Shown here one piece after another: positions 1-6,915 of a DNA stretch of 9,032 bases. The stretch is from contig DFDY01000012.1 in assembly GCA_002368955.1 (NCBI GenBank), positions 1 to 9,032 of the forward strand. The letters are read 5' to 3'. Origin of the DNA: Bacteroidales bacterium UBA3816. Its GTDB lineage: Bacteria; Bacteroidota; Bacteroidia; Bacteroidales; P3. Every line of letters starts with the position of its first letter. Position 1 is the stretch's first letter. A program made the translations under genes and the position numbers. The notes under the pieces were generated by a model that was given only the letters and a program-made list of their open reading frames with translations, was not told the origin of the DNA and did not search any database.

Positions 1-125
1 TAAAAACTAAAAACTAAAAAGTTTATTTGTAACCTCAACCCCGTCAACCCTTTTAGTTTTTAGTTTTTACTTTTTACTTTCAAGTGGCCCCGTCCACCCT
101 TTTAGTTTTTACCTTTTACTTTATA
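1..125. repeat. 7-bp short sequence repeats and 24-bp direct repeat upstream of queG
   Basis: Most of this leader is repeats with a 7-bp period. Positions 1-21 hold three units of the type TAAAAAC or TAAAAAG. Positions 51-80 hold the same unit on the other strand (TTTTTAG, TTTTTAG, TTTTTAC, TTTTTAC). As a result 1-19 and 51-69 are a perfect 19-bp inverted repeat with a 31-nt loop. A 24-bp block starting CCCCGTC occurs at 39-62 and again at 88-111 with one mismatch. The second copy carries one heptamer fewer in its T-rich tail, which is what slippage would produce. I see no convincing TAnnTTTG promoter box here, so the queG promoter may lie left of the window. No gene is apparent in this stretch. 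Confidence 0.85.
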
Positions 126-141
126 CAAGTTCTCAATTCTC

Positions 142-1047
142 ATGCTCCTCGATGCCCAGTGGATTAAGCAGACGGCACTTGCCCTAGGCTTCGATGCCTG
201 CGGCTTGGCCGAGGCCGCCCCCATCCCGCGTAGCCAGTGGGACCTTCAGGAGTGGCTTGCCGAAGGCCGCCATGCCGATATGCACTACATGGAGGAGCAT
301 GTGGCTAAACGCTATGACCCCACCCTTCTGGTGCCTGGGGCCAAGACGGTTATTTCCGTGTTGTTGGGCTACAGGCCTTCCGCTCTAATGGAGGGGGCTG
401 TCAAAATTGCCCAGTATGCCTATGGCGAAGACTATCATGAGCGGCTCAAAGGCCTTCTATACCGGCTGCTTTCCGCTCTCGGCGACCGCTACCCAGAACT
501 TCAGGGCCGCCCCTTTGTTGACACCGCCCCTATCAGCGACAAGTATTGGGCCGTGCGGGCGGGCCTCGGATGGCGGGGCCGGAACACCCTGCTGGTCAAT
601 CCGACACTGGGTTCCTACTGCTTTATTGGTGAATTGGTTGTCACCCTTGCCGCCGATGCTTACGACACTCCTCTGCCCGACGGCTGTGGCACTTGTGAGC
701 GGTGCCTGAAGGCCTGCCCCAACCATGCCATTGTGCCCAGCCCCCTGCCTGCCGTGGGCACCCAGGTCGATGCCCGCCGCTGTGCCTCATATCACACCAT
801 TGAAAACCGCGCGGAGGCCCTTCCTCCCGAAGTGAAACTCTCCGGCTATGCCTTTGGCTGCGACTGCTGCCAGCTTGTCTGCCCCTACAACCTTCAGGCA
901 GAAATCCGCTATCACCTCACTCCCGAACGTCAGGAGCAGCTGCAAAACCTTCAAGATGCCGACGAGAAAACCTTTAAGCACGCCACCAAACATTCGCCCC
1001 TCAACCGCATCAAGTACCCCCAGTGGCTCCGCAATCTAGGCCGCTGA
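142..1047 (+). CDS. queG: Epoxyqueuosine reductase QueG
   Basis: QueG is a cytoplasmic cobalamin- and iron-sulfur-dependent enzyme that reduces epoxyqueuosine to queuosine at the wobble position of GUN-anticodon tRNAs. The 301-residue product carries the family signatures in order: VDTAP at 126-130, whose D127 matches the proposed catalytic aspartate; the conserved AGLGW segment at 140-144; a ferredoxin-like cluster motif with C182, C185, C188 and C192; C214 in the RCASYHTIE segment; and C240, C243 and C247 in the second cluster motif. C242 is an extra cysteine where many homologues have another residue. The protein ends soon after the ferredoxin domain, so it is the short form without the C-terminal HEAT-like repeats of E. 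coli QueG (379 residues). ATG at 142 is chosen because homology begins a few residues later. It converges with the radical SAM gene, with 5 bp between the stop codons. Confidence 0.95.
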   Translation: MLLDAQWIKQTALALGFDACGLAEAAPIPRSQWDLQEWLAEGRHADMHYMEEHVAKRYDPTLLVPGAKTVISVLLGYRPSALMEGAVKIAQYAYGEDYHERLKGLLYRLLSALGDRYPELQGRPFVDTAPISDKYWAVRAGLGWRGRNTLLVNPTLGSYCFIGELVVTLAADAYDTPLPDGCGTCERCLKACPNHAIVPSPLPAVGTQVDARRCASYHTIENRAEALPPEVKLSGYAFGCDCCQLVCPYNLQAEIRYHLTPERQEQLQNLQDADEKTFKHATKHSPLNRIKYPQWLRNLGR

Positions 1048-1052
1048 CCCGG

Positions 1053-2897
1053 TTATCTGCCGTTGTGTTTTTTCTGTTTGGGCTTTTGTAGGTGCAGTCC
1101 GGGGAACCAGCTGCGGACGGGCTGGTCGAGGCCGAGGCCGTTCATGTAGTTATAGGTGGCCAGGCTGAGGCCGCGGCCCACTTCGGCTATGTCGTAGTCG
1201 AATTGGTGGTTGTTCTCTTCGGAATGGAAGGTGGGCTGGCTGAGTGCCTGCCAGTCGACTTCGTTGTTGCAGAAAGGGTGTGGCTGCAGGGTGGTGCGGC
1301 GGGCTCCGTATTTCTCCGGCTCGAAGCCGGAGGGGCTGTGGCAGGTCATGGCATAGCGGTGCCAAAAGGCACTCTGTATGAGTCCTTCGTCAAACATGCG
1401 GCGCACGGTGTCGAGCGCATCCAGGGTTTCTTGTAGGGTCTCGGTGGGGAAGCCATACATCAGGTAGGTGTGGACCATGATGCCCGACTCGTGGAAGGCG
1501 CGGAACACCTGTCGGGCTTGGGCAACAGTGACTCCTTTGCCAATGAGTTGCAGGAGGCGGTCCGAGGCCACTTCCAGACCCCCGCTGACGGCCACGCATC
1601 CGGCTTCGGAAAGCAGGTAGCAGAGGTCGGGGGTGTAGGCTTTCTCAAAGCGCACATTGCCCCAGAAGCTGAGGGTGAGCCGGCGGCGGAGGATTTCCTC
1701 GCTGACCTGTCGCAACAGGTGGGGCGGCAGGGCTTCGTCAACGAAATGGAACCCCGAGGAGCCCGTCTGCTGCATGATGCGCTCCATGCGGTCCACCACG
1801 GTGGAGGCCGAGGGGGCGTCGTAGCGGCCAATATAGTCCAGACGGGTGTCGCAGAAGGCACAGCGATGCCAGTAGCAGCCGTGGGCCATCATCATTTTGT
1901 TCCAGCGTCCTTGGCTCCAGAGGCGATGCATGGGGTTGGTCATCTCGGCCAGGGAGATGTATTTGTCCAACGGCAGCCCCTCAAAGTCGGGCACGGGCTG
2001 AGAACCAAAGGGAACGTTCTCGTCGGAGGGCACCAGTTGGGGCTGCTGGGCAGTGACGGTGCGCACCAGTTGGGTGGCGGGAATCGTGCCGTCGAGATAC
2101 TCCGTAAGACGTTGGAGGGGCCGCTCTCCGTCGTCGAAACTGATGCTGTGGCAGTAGTCAAAGATGCGGGGCTCGGAAAGCTGGCGCCACTCGGTGTTGA
2201 CAAAACCGCCGCCAAGGTTGACATGGGCGCGGGTGTGCTGCATGATGTAGCGGCCACAGCGCAGGGCACCATAGAGGCAGCCTGGAAACGGAATGGTGAA
2301 GGCCACAAGGGCAGGCCGATGGACATCCAGATGCTCCTGAAGAAGGGAGAGCAGCAGGTGGTCGATAACGCTCTCGGGTGCGCGGAGGGCACTTTCTACT
2401 TCGTCGAAGGTGGGGGCGTAGTTGGCGATATGTTCGGCATAGCGGATGAGGTCGAAATTGGGGTCGACATGGGTGCGGAGATAGTCGGCTATATCCTCAA
2501 TGAAGAGGGTGGCCAGGTGGCGTGCCTTGTCCTCGGTGCCTGCAATGCCGAAGGCCCATTCAAGGTCGCCCAGCTGGTTGAAGCGGGGGCCTTCGGGAAG
2601 GAGGCTGCGGTTGGCGATGCGGGGCGCAAGGGTGTTGTCCTGCCCCCGCAGGAATCGCAGGACGGGCTCGACAATGTCGGCGCAGCGCAAAAGGTATTCT
2701 CTCTCTTCGGGGTCGCTGATGTCGGAGGCGAGAGGGCTGAGCCATTGGCGGGAATAGATACGGTCGACCAGCTCAATGCCGAGGTCGGCCTGAGCCACCT
2801 CATGTCCCTGCGCCTGTAGGTAGCCTTTGAGCACCGTGGTGGCAGGGTAGGGGGTGTTGAGCTGCGTGAGCGGCGGGGTGAGGAGAAGTATTTTCAC
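1053..2897 (-). CDS. B12-binding-type radical SAM protein, substrate unknown
   Basis: A 614-residue protein with the layout of cobalamin-binding radical SAM enzymes. The N-terminus (KILLLTPPLTQLN, residue 2 onward) is the first strand of a Rossmann-like B12-binding fold, and 195-235 looks like a later part of it. The DxHxxG cobalt-ligand motif is not visible, so B12 binding is uncertain. The radical SAM core starts near 335 with cluster cysteines C341, C346 and C349, spaced CX4CX2C rather than the usual CX3CX2C. GGLEVASDRLLQLIGKG (439-455) and YGFPTET (481-487) match the SAM-binding and late-barrel segments. The C-terminal 100 residues are family-specific, ending in a lysine-rich tail. The start is GTG at 2897; it directly precedes the first core strand, so a later start would cut the fold. 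Family assignment is secure. The reaction cannot be read from sequence or neighbours; methylation, ring rearrangement or another radical reaction are all possible. Confidence 0.85.
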   Translation of the reverse strand: MKILLLTPPLTQLNTPYPATTVLKGYLQAQGHEVAQADLGIELVDRIYSRQWLSPLASDISDPEEREYLLRCADIVEPVLRFLRGQDNTLAPRIANRSLLPEGPRFNQLGDLEWAFGIAGTEDKARHLATLFIEDIADYLRTHVDPNFDLIRYAEHIANYAPTFDEVESALRAPESVIDHLLLSLLQEHLDVHRPALVAFTIPFPGCLYGALRCGRYIMQHTRAHVNLGGGFVNTEWRQLSEPRIFDYCHSISFDDGERPLQRLTEYLDGTIPATQLVRTVTAQQPQLVPSDENVPFGSQPVPDFEGLPLDKYISLAEMTNPMHRLWSQGRWNKMMMAHGCYWHRCAFCDTRLDYIGRYDAPSASTVVDRMERIMQQTGSSGFHFVDEALPPHLLRQVSEEILRRRLTLSFWGNVRFEKAYTPDLCYLLSEAGCVAVSGGLEVASDRLLQLIGKGVTVAQARQVFRAFHESGIMVHTYLMYGFPTETLQETLDALDTVRRMFDEGLIQSAFWHRYAMTCHSPSGFEPEKYGARRTTLQPHPFCNNEVDWQALSQPTFHSEENNHQFDYDIAEVGRGLSLATYNYMNGLGLDQPVRSWFPGLHLQKPKQKKHNGR

Positions 2898-2901
2898 GTT
2901 G

Positions 2902-2931
2902 CAAAAGTACGAAAAAAATGTGTTTAATCAA
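2902..2931 (-). promoter_or_regulatory. Bacteroidetes-type promoter for the radical SAM gene
   Basis: Read on the minus strand, TTG at 2931-2929 is followed after 19 nt by TACTTTTG at 2909-2902. This matches the Bacteroidetes sigma factor consensus of a TTTG-like -33 element, a 19-21 nt spacer and a TAnnTTTG -7 box. The last base of the box lies only 4 nt before the GTG start at 2897. The predicted transcript would therefore begin at, or within a few bases of, the start codon. Confidence 0.7.
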
Positions 2932-2949
2932 TAATTATTTGTACTTTTG
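2919..2949 (+). promoter_or_regulatory. Bacteroidetes-type promoter for the TPR-like gene
   Basis: TACTTTTG at 2942-2949 fits the TAnnTTTG -7 box. TGTG at 2919-2922, one mismatch from TTTG, lies 19 nt upstream as a weak -33 element. Transcription would begin near 2954, giving a leader of about 20 nt before ATG at 2975. The leader lacks a good Shine-Dalgarno site, as is usual in this phylum. Confidence 0.65.
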
Positions 2950-2974
2950 CAAATCATTTAACTCCTAATAGGTT

Positions 2975-3778
2975 ATGAAGAGATTGTTTTTTATAATAGC
3001 AATAGTGGCTTCTTTGACGGTCAGGGGACAGTCCTATCCTGCCCAGTTTCAGGCGGCTTTGGACAAAGGCGACACCCGCGCCCAGCGGGTTGTCTTGGCC
3101 GATTGGCAACTGGCGGCACCCAACGATGTGGAACTGTATATCGCACGGTGGAATTATTATGTGAACGGCTTTATGGAGGAGGACCAGACGGGCGACCTCT
3201 CTGCCAAAGACCGTACTTTGGTTGACAGCGGTTTTGCGGTCATAGACGAGGCCATAGAGCTCTATCCCGACAGGCTGGACCTGCGTTTCGGCAAGATTTA
3301 TTTCTTGGGACAGATTCAGCAGTGGGACGATTTTGTGGAGGAGATTGAGAAGACGCTGGCCTATTCGGTTCAGATAGGTCATAGGTGGAATTTCAACGGT
3401 GTGCTTGGCGAGGGCAAGTCCATCATGACAGAGGGGATGATGGACTACCAGTGGGATATGTATGGGCAGATAGAGATGGTGGGCGACAGCCTTAATGCCG
3501 AGGGCCGCGCCATGGCAGAGCGGATAGGCCGTGTGGCAAGGGCCACGCTGAGGGCTTTCCCGAGCGACGTTGAGGCCATGAATGCGATGGGTCTATACTA
3601 TATGCTGGTTAAGGATTATGCCGAGGCTGTGCGGTTTCTGCTGCGGGCCGAGAAGATTGCTCCCACCCATTCGGCTGTGCTCGGCAACCTTGAAGAGTGC
3701 TATGCTCGCCTTGGCAAGAAAAAGGAGGCCGCCGAACTGCGAAAGCGGATAGAGAAGCAAGGCAGCGTCATCGATTGA
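2975..3778 (+). CDS. Exported TPR-like repeat protein of unknown function
   Basis: This 267-residue protein begins with a typical signal peptide: KR after the start, a hydrophobic core at about residues 4-15, and likely cleavage near Gly18-Gln19. No lipobox cysteine is present, so the mature protein is expected to be periplasmic rather than a lipoprotein. The rest is helical, with tetratricopeptide-like repeats clearest at about residues 193-260 (an alanine- and leucine-rich pair including 'MGLYYMLVKDYAEAVRFL' and 'LGNLEECYARLGKKKEAAEL'). A degenerate repeat may lie near residues 85-120. TPR domains bind partner proteins, but nothing here identifies the partner. It has its own promoter, diverges from the radical SAM gene and converges with the phosphatase gene, so context gives little help. 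From memory, proteins of this type are widespread in Bacteroidales with no assigned role. Confidence 0.8.
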   Translation: MKRLFFIIAIVASLTVRGQSYPAQFQAALDKGDTRAQRVVLADWQLAAPNDVELYIARWNYYVNGFMEEDQTGDLSAKDRTLVDSGFAVIDEAIELYPDRLDLRFGKIYFLGQIQQWDDFVEEIEKTLAYSVQIGHRWNFNGVLGEGKSIMTEGMMDYQWDMYGQIEMVGDSLNAEGRAMAERIGRVARATLRAFPSDVEAMNAMGLYYMLVKDYAEAVRFLLRAEKIAPTHSAVLGNLEECYARLGKKKEAAELRKRIEKQGSVID

Positions 3779-3882
3779 ATTAGGAAATCTCCTTGGAACT
3801 TTATGTTTGAAGAGAAAAAAGTTTTAAGGTACTAGTTTCTTTTTTTCTATTAACGCTACACGTCCACTTCCGAAACGAATCC

Positions 3883-3925
3883 GACACGTTGTCCCCCCGC
3901 TAATAATGCGGGTTGGTAGTGTGTC
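3883..3925. other. Possible stem-loop in convergent intergenic region
   Basis: The 239-bp gap between two convergent stop codons contains a bipartite hairpin. The inner stem is CCCGC (3896-3900) with GCGGG (3908-3912) around the loop TAATAAT. The outer stem is GACAC (3883-3887) with GTGTC (3921-3925), separated from the inner one by an internal loop. It lacks a T-run on either strand, so it is not a standard intrinsic terminator. It might stop or protect transcripts from both sides, or belong to a small RNA. A weak A/T-only stem at 3813-3820 and 3841-3848 lies closer to the TPR gene. I see no coding sequence in 3779-4017. Confidence 0.35.
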
Positions 3926-4017
3926 AGGTAATAGGCGGTGGTGGCTGTAGTGTGTTGGTAATTTAAGGTATTACTATTGTGACGATAGGGGGGCGGCTCT
4001 CTGGGCTGATTGTTGTT

Positions 4018-4743
4018 TTACCTTCTTTTGGAGCTTTTGCATAGCTTTTTGCGATATTCGCGGCAGGCTTTCTTGAGAAGCCGTTGGAAACGTTTGTCGG
4101 CGTGCAGGCGGGCGATGCCTGCGCTGGCGGCAATCATTCCGGCATCGACATCGCTCTGCCAGTGGTAGCCGGCAATGATGCGGCTTTGACCATACATGTA
4201 ACCGCGAGCCAGAATGGCGTTGGCGCTGTCGGGGTTGAGTTCGCTCAGGATGAGGGCGGCGCTCCACCCCTCAATGGTGTGCCCCGAAGGATAGGAGCCA
4301 TTGTGGCGCAGCTCCTCTTCGTCGTTGGGGACGAGCGAGGGCTCGCCGTAATAGACGTAGGGGCGGGTGCGCTGGTAGTGCTTCTTGGGCAGGCGGCCCA
4401 CGCCGTCGTTGGTGATAAGGGCGACATAGAGCAGGCGGAAGATGGCTGGCGTTTTCTCCTTGGAGAGTTCCATGCCGAAAGGCTTGCTGAAAATGTGACA
4501 GATATATTCTATCCGCCAGTTGGCATCGCTGAAGGCGATGGCGGCGCGGAGGGAGTCCTGCCGCTGCAGTTTGCCCCAGCGGTACTGCGCCTGGTCGTAG
4601 GCAAAGGCTGCCGAAGTGGTGTCGGGCGGTGGGGGCAGGAAATGTATGGGGTTAGGCATTTGCTGCGGGGTGAGCAGCGGCTCCTGTGCATTTGCAATGA
4701 GGGCCAAGAGAATGAGAGGGATGAGGACAAGGCTTTTGCGCAT
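4018..4743 (-). CDS. Exported class A-type acid phosphatase, PAP2 family
   Basis: Predicted to remove phosphate from organic phosphoesters in the periplasm using a phospho-histidine intermediate. The 241-residue protein has a signal peptide (RK, then a hydrophobic run to about Ala19, likely cut in ANA-QEP). All three PAP2 phosphatase motifs are intact: KX6RP at K120-R127-P128, PSGH at 152-155, and SRX5HX3D at S187, R188, H194, D198. The wording around them (GSYPSGHT and YHWQSDVDAG) resembles soluble class A non-specific acid phosphatases of the PhoC/PhoN type rather than membrane lipid phosphatases. There are no membrane spans beyond the signal. The basic tail (RKKLCKSSKRR) is unremarkable. 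ATG at 4743 gives a complete signal peptide. A weak -7-like sequence, TATTTTTC on the minus strand at 4777-4770, lies upstream; its last base departs from consensus. Substrate specificity is not predictable. Confidence 0.9.
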   Translation of the reverse strand: MRKSLVLIPLILLALIANAQEPLLTPQQMPNPIHFLPPPPDTTSAAFAYDQAQYRWGKLQRQDSLRAAIAFSDANWRIEYICHIFSKPFGMELSKEKTPAIFRLLYVALITNDGVGRLPKKHYQRTRPYVYYGEPSLVPNDEEELRHNGSYPSGHTIEGWSAALILSELNPDSANAILARGYMYGQSRIIAGYHWQSDVDAGMIAASAGIARLHADKRFQRLLKKACREYRKKLCKSSKRR

Positions 4744-4808
4744 GGAGGTGATGGTATTTTGTGTCGACAGAAAAATAAGCCTGAGCTAAATAATCTCTCA
4801 GAAAACTC

Positions 4809-4853
4809 AGAGTAATCAGAGTAATCGGAGTACTCCGATTACTCTGATTATTC
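4809..4853. repeat. 38-bp perfect palindrome made of 9-bp units
   Basis: Positions 4813-4850 are a perfect palindrome centred between 4831 and 4832, with 19-bp arms and no loop. The left half is a tandem 9-bp repeat (AGAGTAATC at 4809-4817 and 4818-4826, then GGAGTACTC at 4827-4835). The right half is the inverse (CGATTACTC, then TGATTATTC to 4853). It lies between two genes on the minus strand, 34 bp past the stop of the PurF-like gene. On the minus strand it is followed shortly by TTTT, so it could act as a terminator for that gene. It could equally be an interspersed genomic repeat. Confidence 0.85.
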
Positions 4854-4886
4854 CGATATCTTTCTGCGATGGCATGGGCAAAGGTG

Positions 4887-6767
4887 CTATTCCTTGGTGA
4901 TGTTCTCGTAGTACTGCACATAGGCGCGATACAGCAACTTCAAACCGCCGGGGGTGGGATAGTTGCCGCTGAAATACCAGTCGCCGGTGTGGCCGGGGCA
5001 GGCCTCGTGGAGGCCGTCGATGGTTTGGTAGATGCATTCCACCGGCACGTCGGAGCCTTCGTCGGTGACCAGTTTGCCTATCATCTTCGAGATTTCCTCC
5101 TCGGTAAAAGGCGCATAGATTTGCTTGACATAGTTCTCGTGGCACTGCTCCTTGGGCAGGTCCATGGAGGCCTTGCACTCTTGGTACACTTTCTCCATCA
5201 CGTCAAGCAGTCCGCGCTCTGCCAAGAGTGCCACGGCGGCCTTGAAGGCGATGAATTCCTGCAGGTTGGCCATGTCTATGCCGTAGAAGTCGGGATAGCG
5301 CACTTGGGGAGAGCTGGAGACGATGACCAGCTTGCGGGGGCGCAGCCGCGAGAGTATTTTCACGATGCTGTTTTTGAGGGTGGTGCCGCGGACGATGCTG
5401 TCGTCGATGACCACTAGGTTGTCCACCCCGTCCTGTATGACACCGTAGGTGACGTCGTAGACGTGGGCGGCCATGTCGTTGCGAGCATTGTGCTCGGTGA
5501 TGAAGGTGCGGAGCTTGATGTCCTTGATGGCCACTTTCTCGCTGCGCACATGAGAGCTGAGGATGGCGGTGATGGCTTCCTCGGTCAGGATGCCCTGTTT
5601 GGAAAGCTGTATGATGGCACGGGTCTTCTCGGCATTCAGGCGGTCTTCAAAGCCGTGAAGCATGCCGTAGTAGGCCACCTCGGCGGTGTTGGGTATGAAG
5701 GAGATGACACTGTGCAGGAGGTCGTTGTCACATGCTTTCAAGATGGCGGGCACGAGGTTGTAGCCAAGGTGTTTGCGCTCTTCGTAGATGTCCTTGTCGC
5801 TGCCGCGGGAGAAGTAGATGCGTTCGAAGGAGCACTTGCTTACGTTGGGCTTGGGCTCCAGTATTTGCTCTACGCGAATTTCGTTGTTCTGGTTGGCAAA
5901 GATGGCCTGGCCGGGGAGGAGTTCGTGGACTTGGTCGACCAGCACGTTGAGGGCGGTCTGTATGACGGGACGCTCCGAGGCCACGACCAAGATTTCGTCG
6001 TCGTAATAGTAGAATGCCGGACGGATGCCCCAAGGGTCGCGCAGGGCAAACTGCTCGCCGCTGCCGGTCATGCAGCAGATGACGAAGCCGCCGTCCCACA
6101 TGGGGGCACACTCGCGGAGGATGGCAGCCATGTCTACACGCTGCTCGATATAGCGGGTCAGTTCCAGCCCATGCAGCCCCTCGTCGCGCCCTTGGACATA
6201 GAGTTTCTCCACGTTGCGGTCCAGTCGGTGGCCCAGCTGTTCCAGCAGGATGTAGGTGTCGGAGCCGCTGCGGGGATATTGCCCCTGCGAGGAGATGAGG
6301 TCGAAAATTTCCTGGGCATTGGTGAGGTTGAAGTTGCCACAGAGGGCCAGGCTGCGGGCGCGGTAGTTGTCGCGGCGCACGAGGGGGTGCAGATATTGTA
6401 TGCCTTGGCGACCGGTGGTGCTGTAGCGCAGGTGCCCCATATACATGTTGCCTGCGTAGGGCATAAGCTGTAGGCTCACGTTCTCTTTTTCGCCCTGGGT
6501 GATTTGCTCGCCGGCCTTGTTGAATATCTGGGTGATGGCACTGCTGCCCATGGCCCTCTCGCGGAAGATGTATTCGTTGCCCACCACGGGGTCGGTCTTG
6601 AGGCAGACGATGCCCGCGCCGTCCTGCCCGCGGTTGTGCTGCTTCTCCATCAGCAGATACAGTTTGTTCAGGCCGTGGCGCCAGGTGCCATGCTCCTGTT
6701 GGTAATATTCTAGAGGCTTGAGTAGTCTTACTTGTGCTATGCCGCACTCATGTTTTAGGGGCTCCAT
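4887..6767 (-). CDS. PurF-like glutamine amidotransferase/phosphoribosyltransferase, long divergent form
   Basis: A 626-residue relative of amidophosphoribosyltransferase (PurF), which makes phosphoribosylamine from glutamine and PRPP in purine synthesis. The N-terminus keeps a short propeptide and Cys8, expected to become the N-terminal nucleophile, then NRGQDGAGI (45-53), HLRYSTTG (112-119), GSDT (168-171) and RDPWGIRP (243-250). The phosphoribosyltransferase half keeps the PRPP loop VIDDSIVRGTT (453-463) and VRYPDFYGIDM (489-499). Several features differ from PurF. The HNGN segment reads GNFN (144-147). The sequence between about 355 and 423 is longer and does not resemble the usual flexible loop. 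The C-terminal part is also extended. Typical PurF is roughly 470-505 residues, so a standard purF probably exists elsewhere and this protein may have another or reduced activity; I give no symbol for that reason. The start at 6767 leaves a 7-residue propeptide, as expected. The upstream promoter is unclear: TATTTTTC on the minus strand at 6820-6813 is a near match. Confidence 0.85.
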   Translation of the reverse strand: MEPLKHECGIAQVRLLKPLEYYQQEHGTWRHGLNKLYLLMEKQHNRGQDGAGIVCLKTDPVVGNEYIFRERAMGSSAITQIFNKAGEQITQGEKENVSLQLMPYAGNMYMGHLRYSTTGRQGIQYLHPLVRRDNYRARSLALCGNFNLTNAQEIFDLISSQGQYPRSGSDTYILLEQLGHRLDRNVEKLYVQGRDEGLHGLELTRYIEQRVDMAAILRECAPMWDGGFVICCMTGSGEQFALRDPWGIRPAFYYYDDEILVVASERPVIQTALNVLVDQVHELLPGQAIFANQNNEIRVEQILEPKPNVSKCSFERIYFSRGSDKDIYEERKHLGYNLVPAILKACDNDLLHSVISFIPNTAEVAYYGMLHGFEDRLNAEKTRAIIQLSKQGILTEEAITAILSSHVRSEKVAIKDIKLRTFITEHNARNDMAAHVYDVTYGVIQDGVDNLVVIDDSIVRGTTLKNSIVKILSRLRPRKLVIVSSSPQVRYPDFYGIDMANLQEFIAFKAAVALLAERGLLDVMEKVYQECKASMDLPKEQCHENYVKQIYAPFTEEEISKMIGKLVTDEGSDVPVECIYQTIDGLHEACPGHTGDWYFSGNYPTPGGLKLLYRAYVQYYENITKE

Positions 6768-6915
6768 TTGTTGCTATGTTCAGTTTTGTTATTGTTGACT
6801 CAGAGATTCCTTGAAAAATACGTATTCTTTGCGTTTTAAAAATTAAAATAACGGACATTTGGTTACATTATTTTGTTGCGGCCACAAAAAAACTTATCAA
6901 TTGGGAAAAAAAACG

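Larger units (their letters stand above)
2899..2952. repeat. 12-bp inverted repeat formed by two divergent promoters
   Basis: TTGCAAAAGTAC at 2899-2910 is repeated in perfect inverse at 2941-2952, with a 30-bp AT-rich spacer. Each arm contains the -7 box of one of the two divergent promoters. The symmetry may simply be two near-identical promoter boxes facing apart, or it may also serve as a binding site for a shared dimeric regulator; the sequence alone does not separate these. Confidence 0.85.

Noticed and set aside
1..125. The regularly repeated leader as a CRISPR array
   Set aside because: The units are 7 bp or a single imperfect 24-bp pair with no unique spacers of proper length, and no cas genes are present.
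1470..2819. A 449-codon open frame on the plus strand, opposite the radical SAM gene
   Set aside because: The minus-strand protein has clear family motifs throughout, and the plus-strand product has no recognisable domain and the biased glycine/valine-rich composition expected of an antisense frame in GC-rich coding DNA.
4813..4850. The palindrome as the end of an insertion sequence
   Set aside because: There is no transposase, no second terminal copy in the window and no target-site duplication that I can see.
5463..6473. A 336-codon open frame on the plus strand, opposite the PurF-like gene
   Set aside because: Its translation is low-complexity glycine, valine and alanine without motifs, while the minus strand encodes an intact PurF-like protein.
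5728..6747. A second minus-strand open frame of 339 codons inside the PurF-like gene
   Set aside because: It is rich in Arg, Pro and His and has no domain, the mark of an alternate frame; a frameshift is unnecessary because the main frame is complete.
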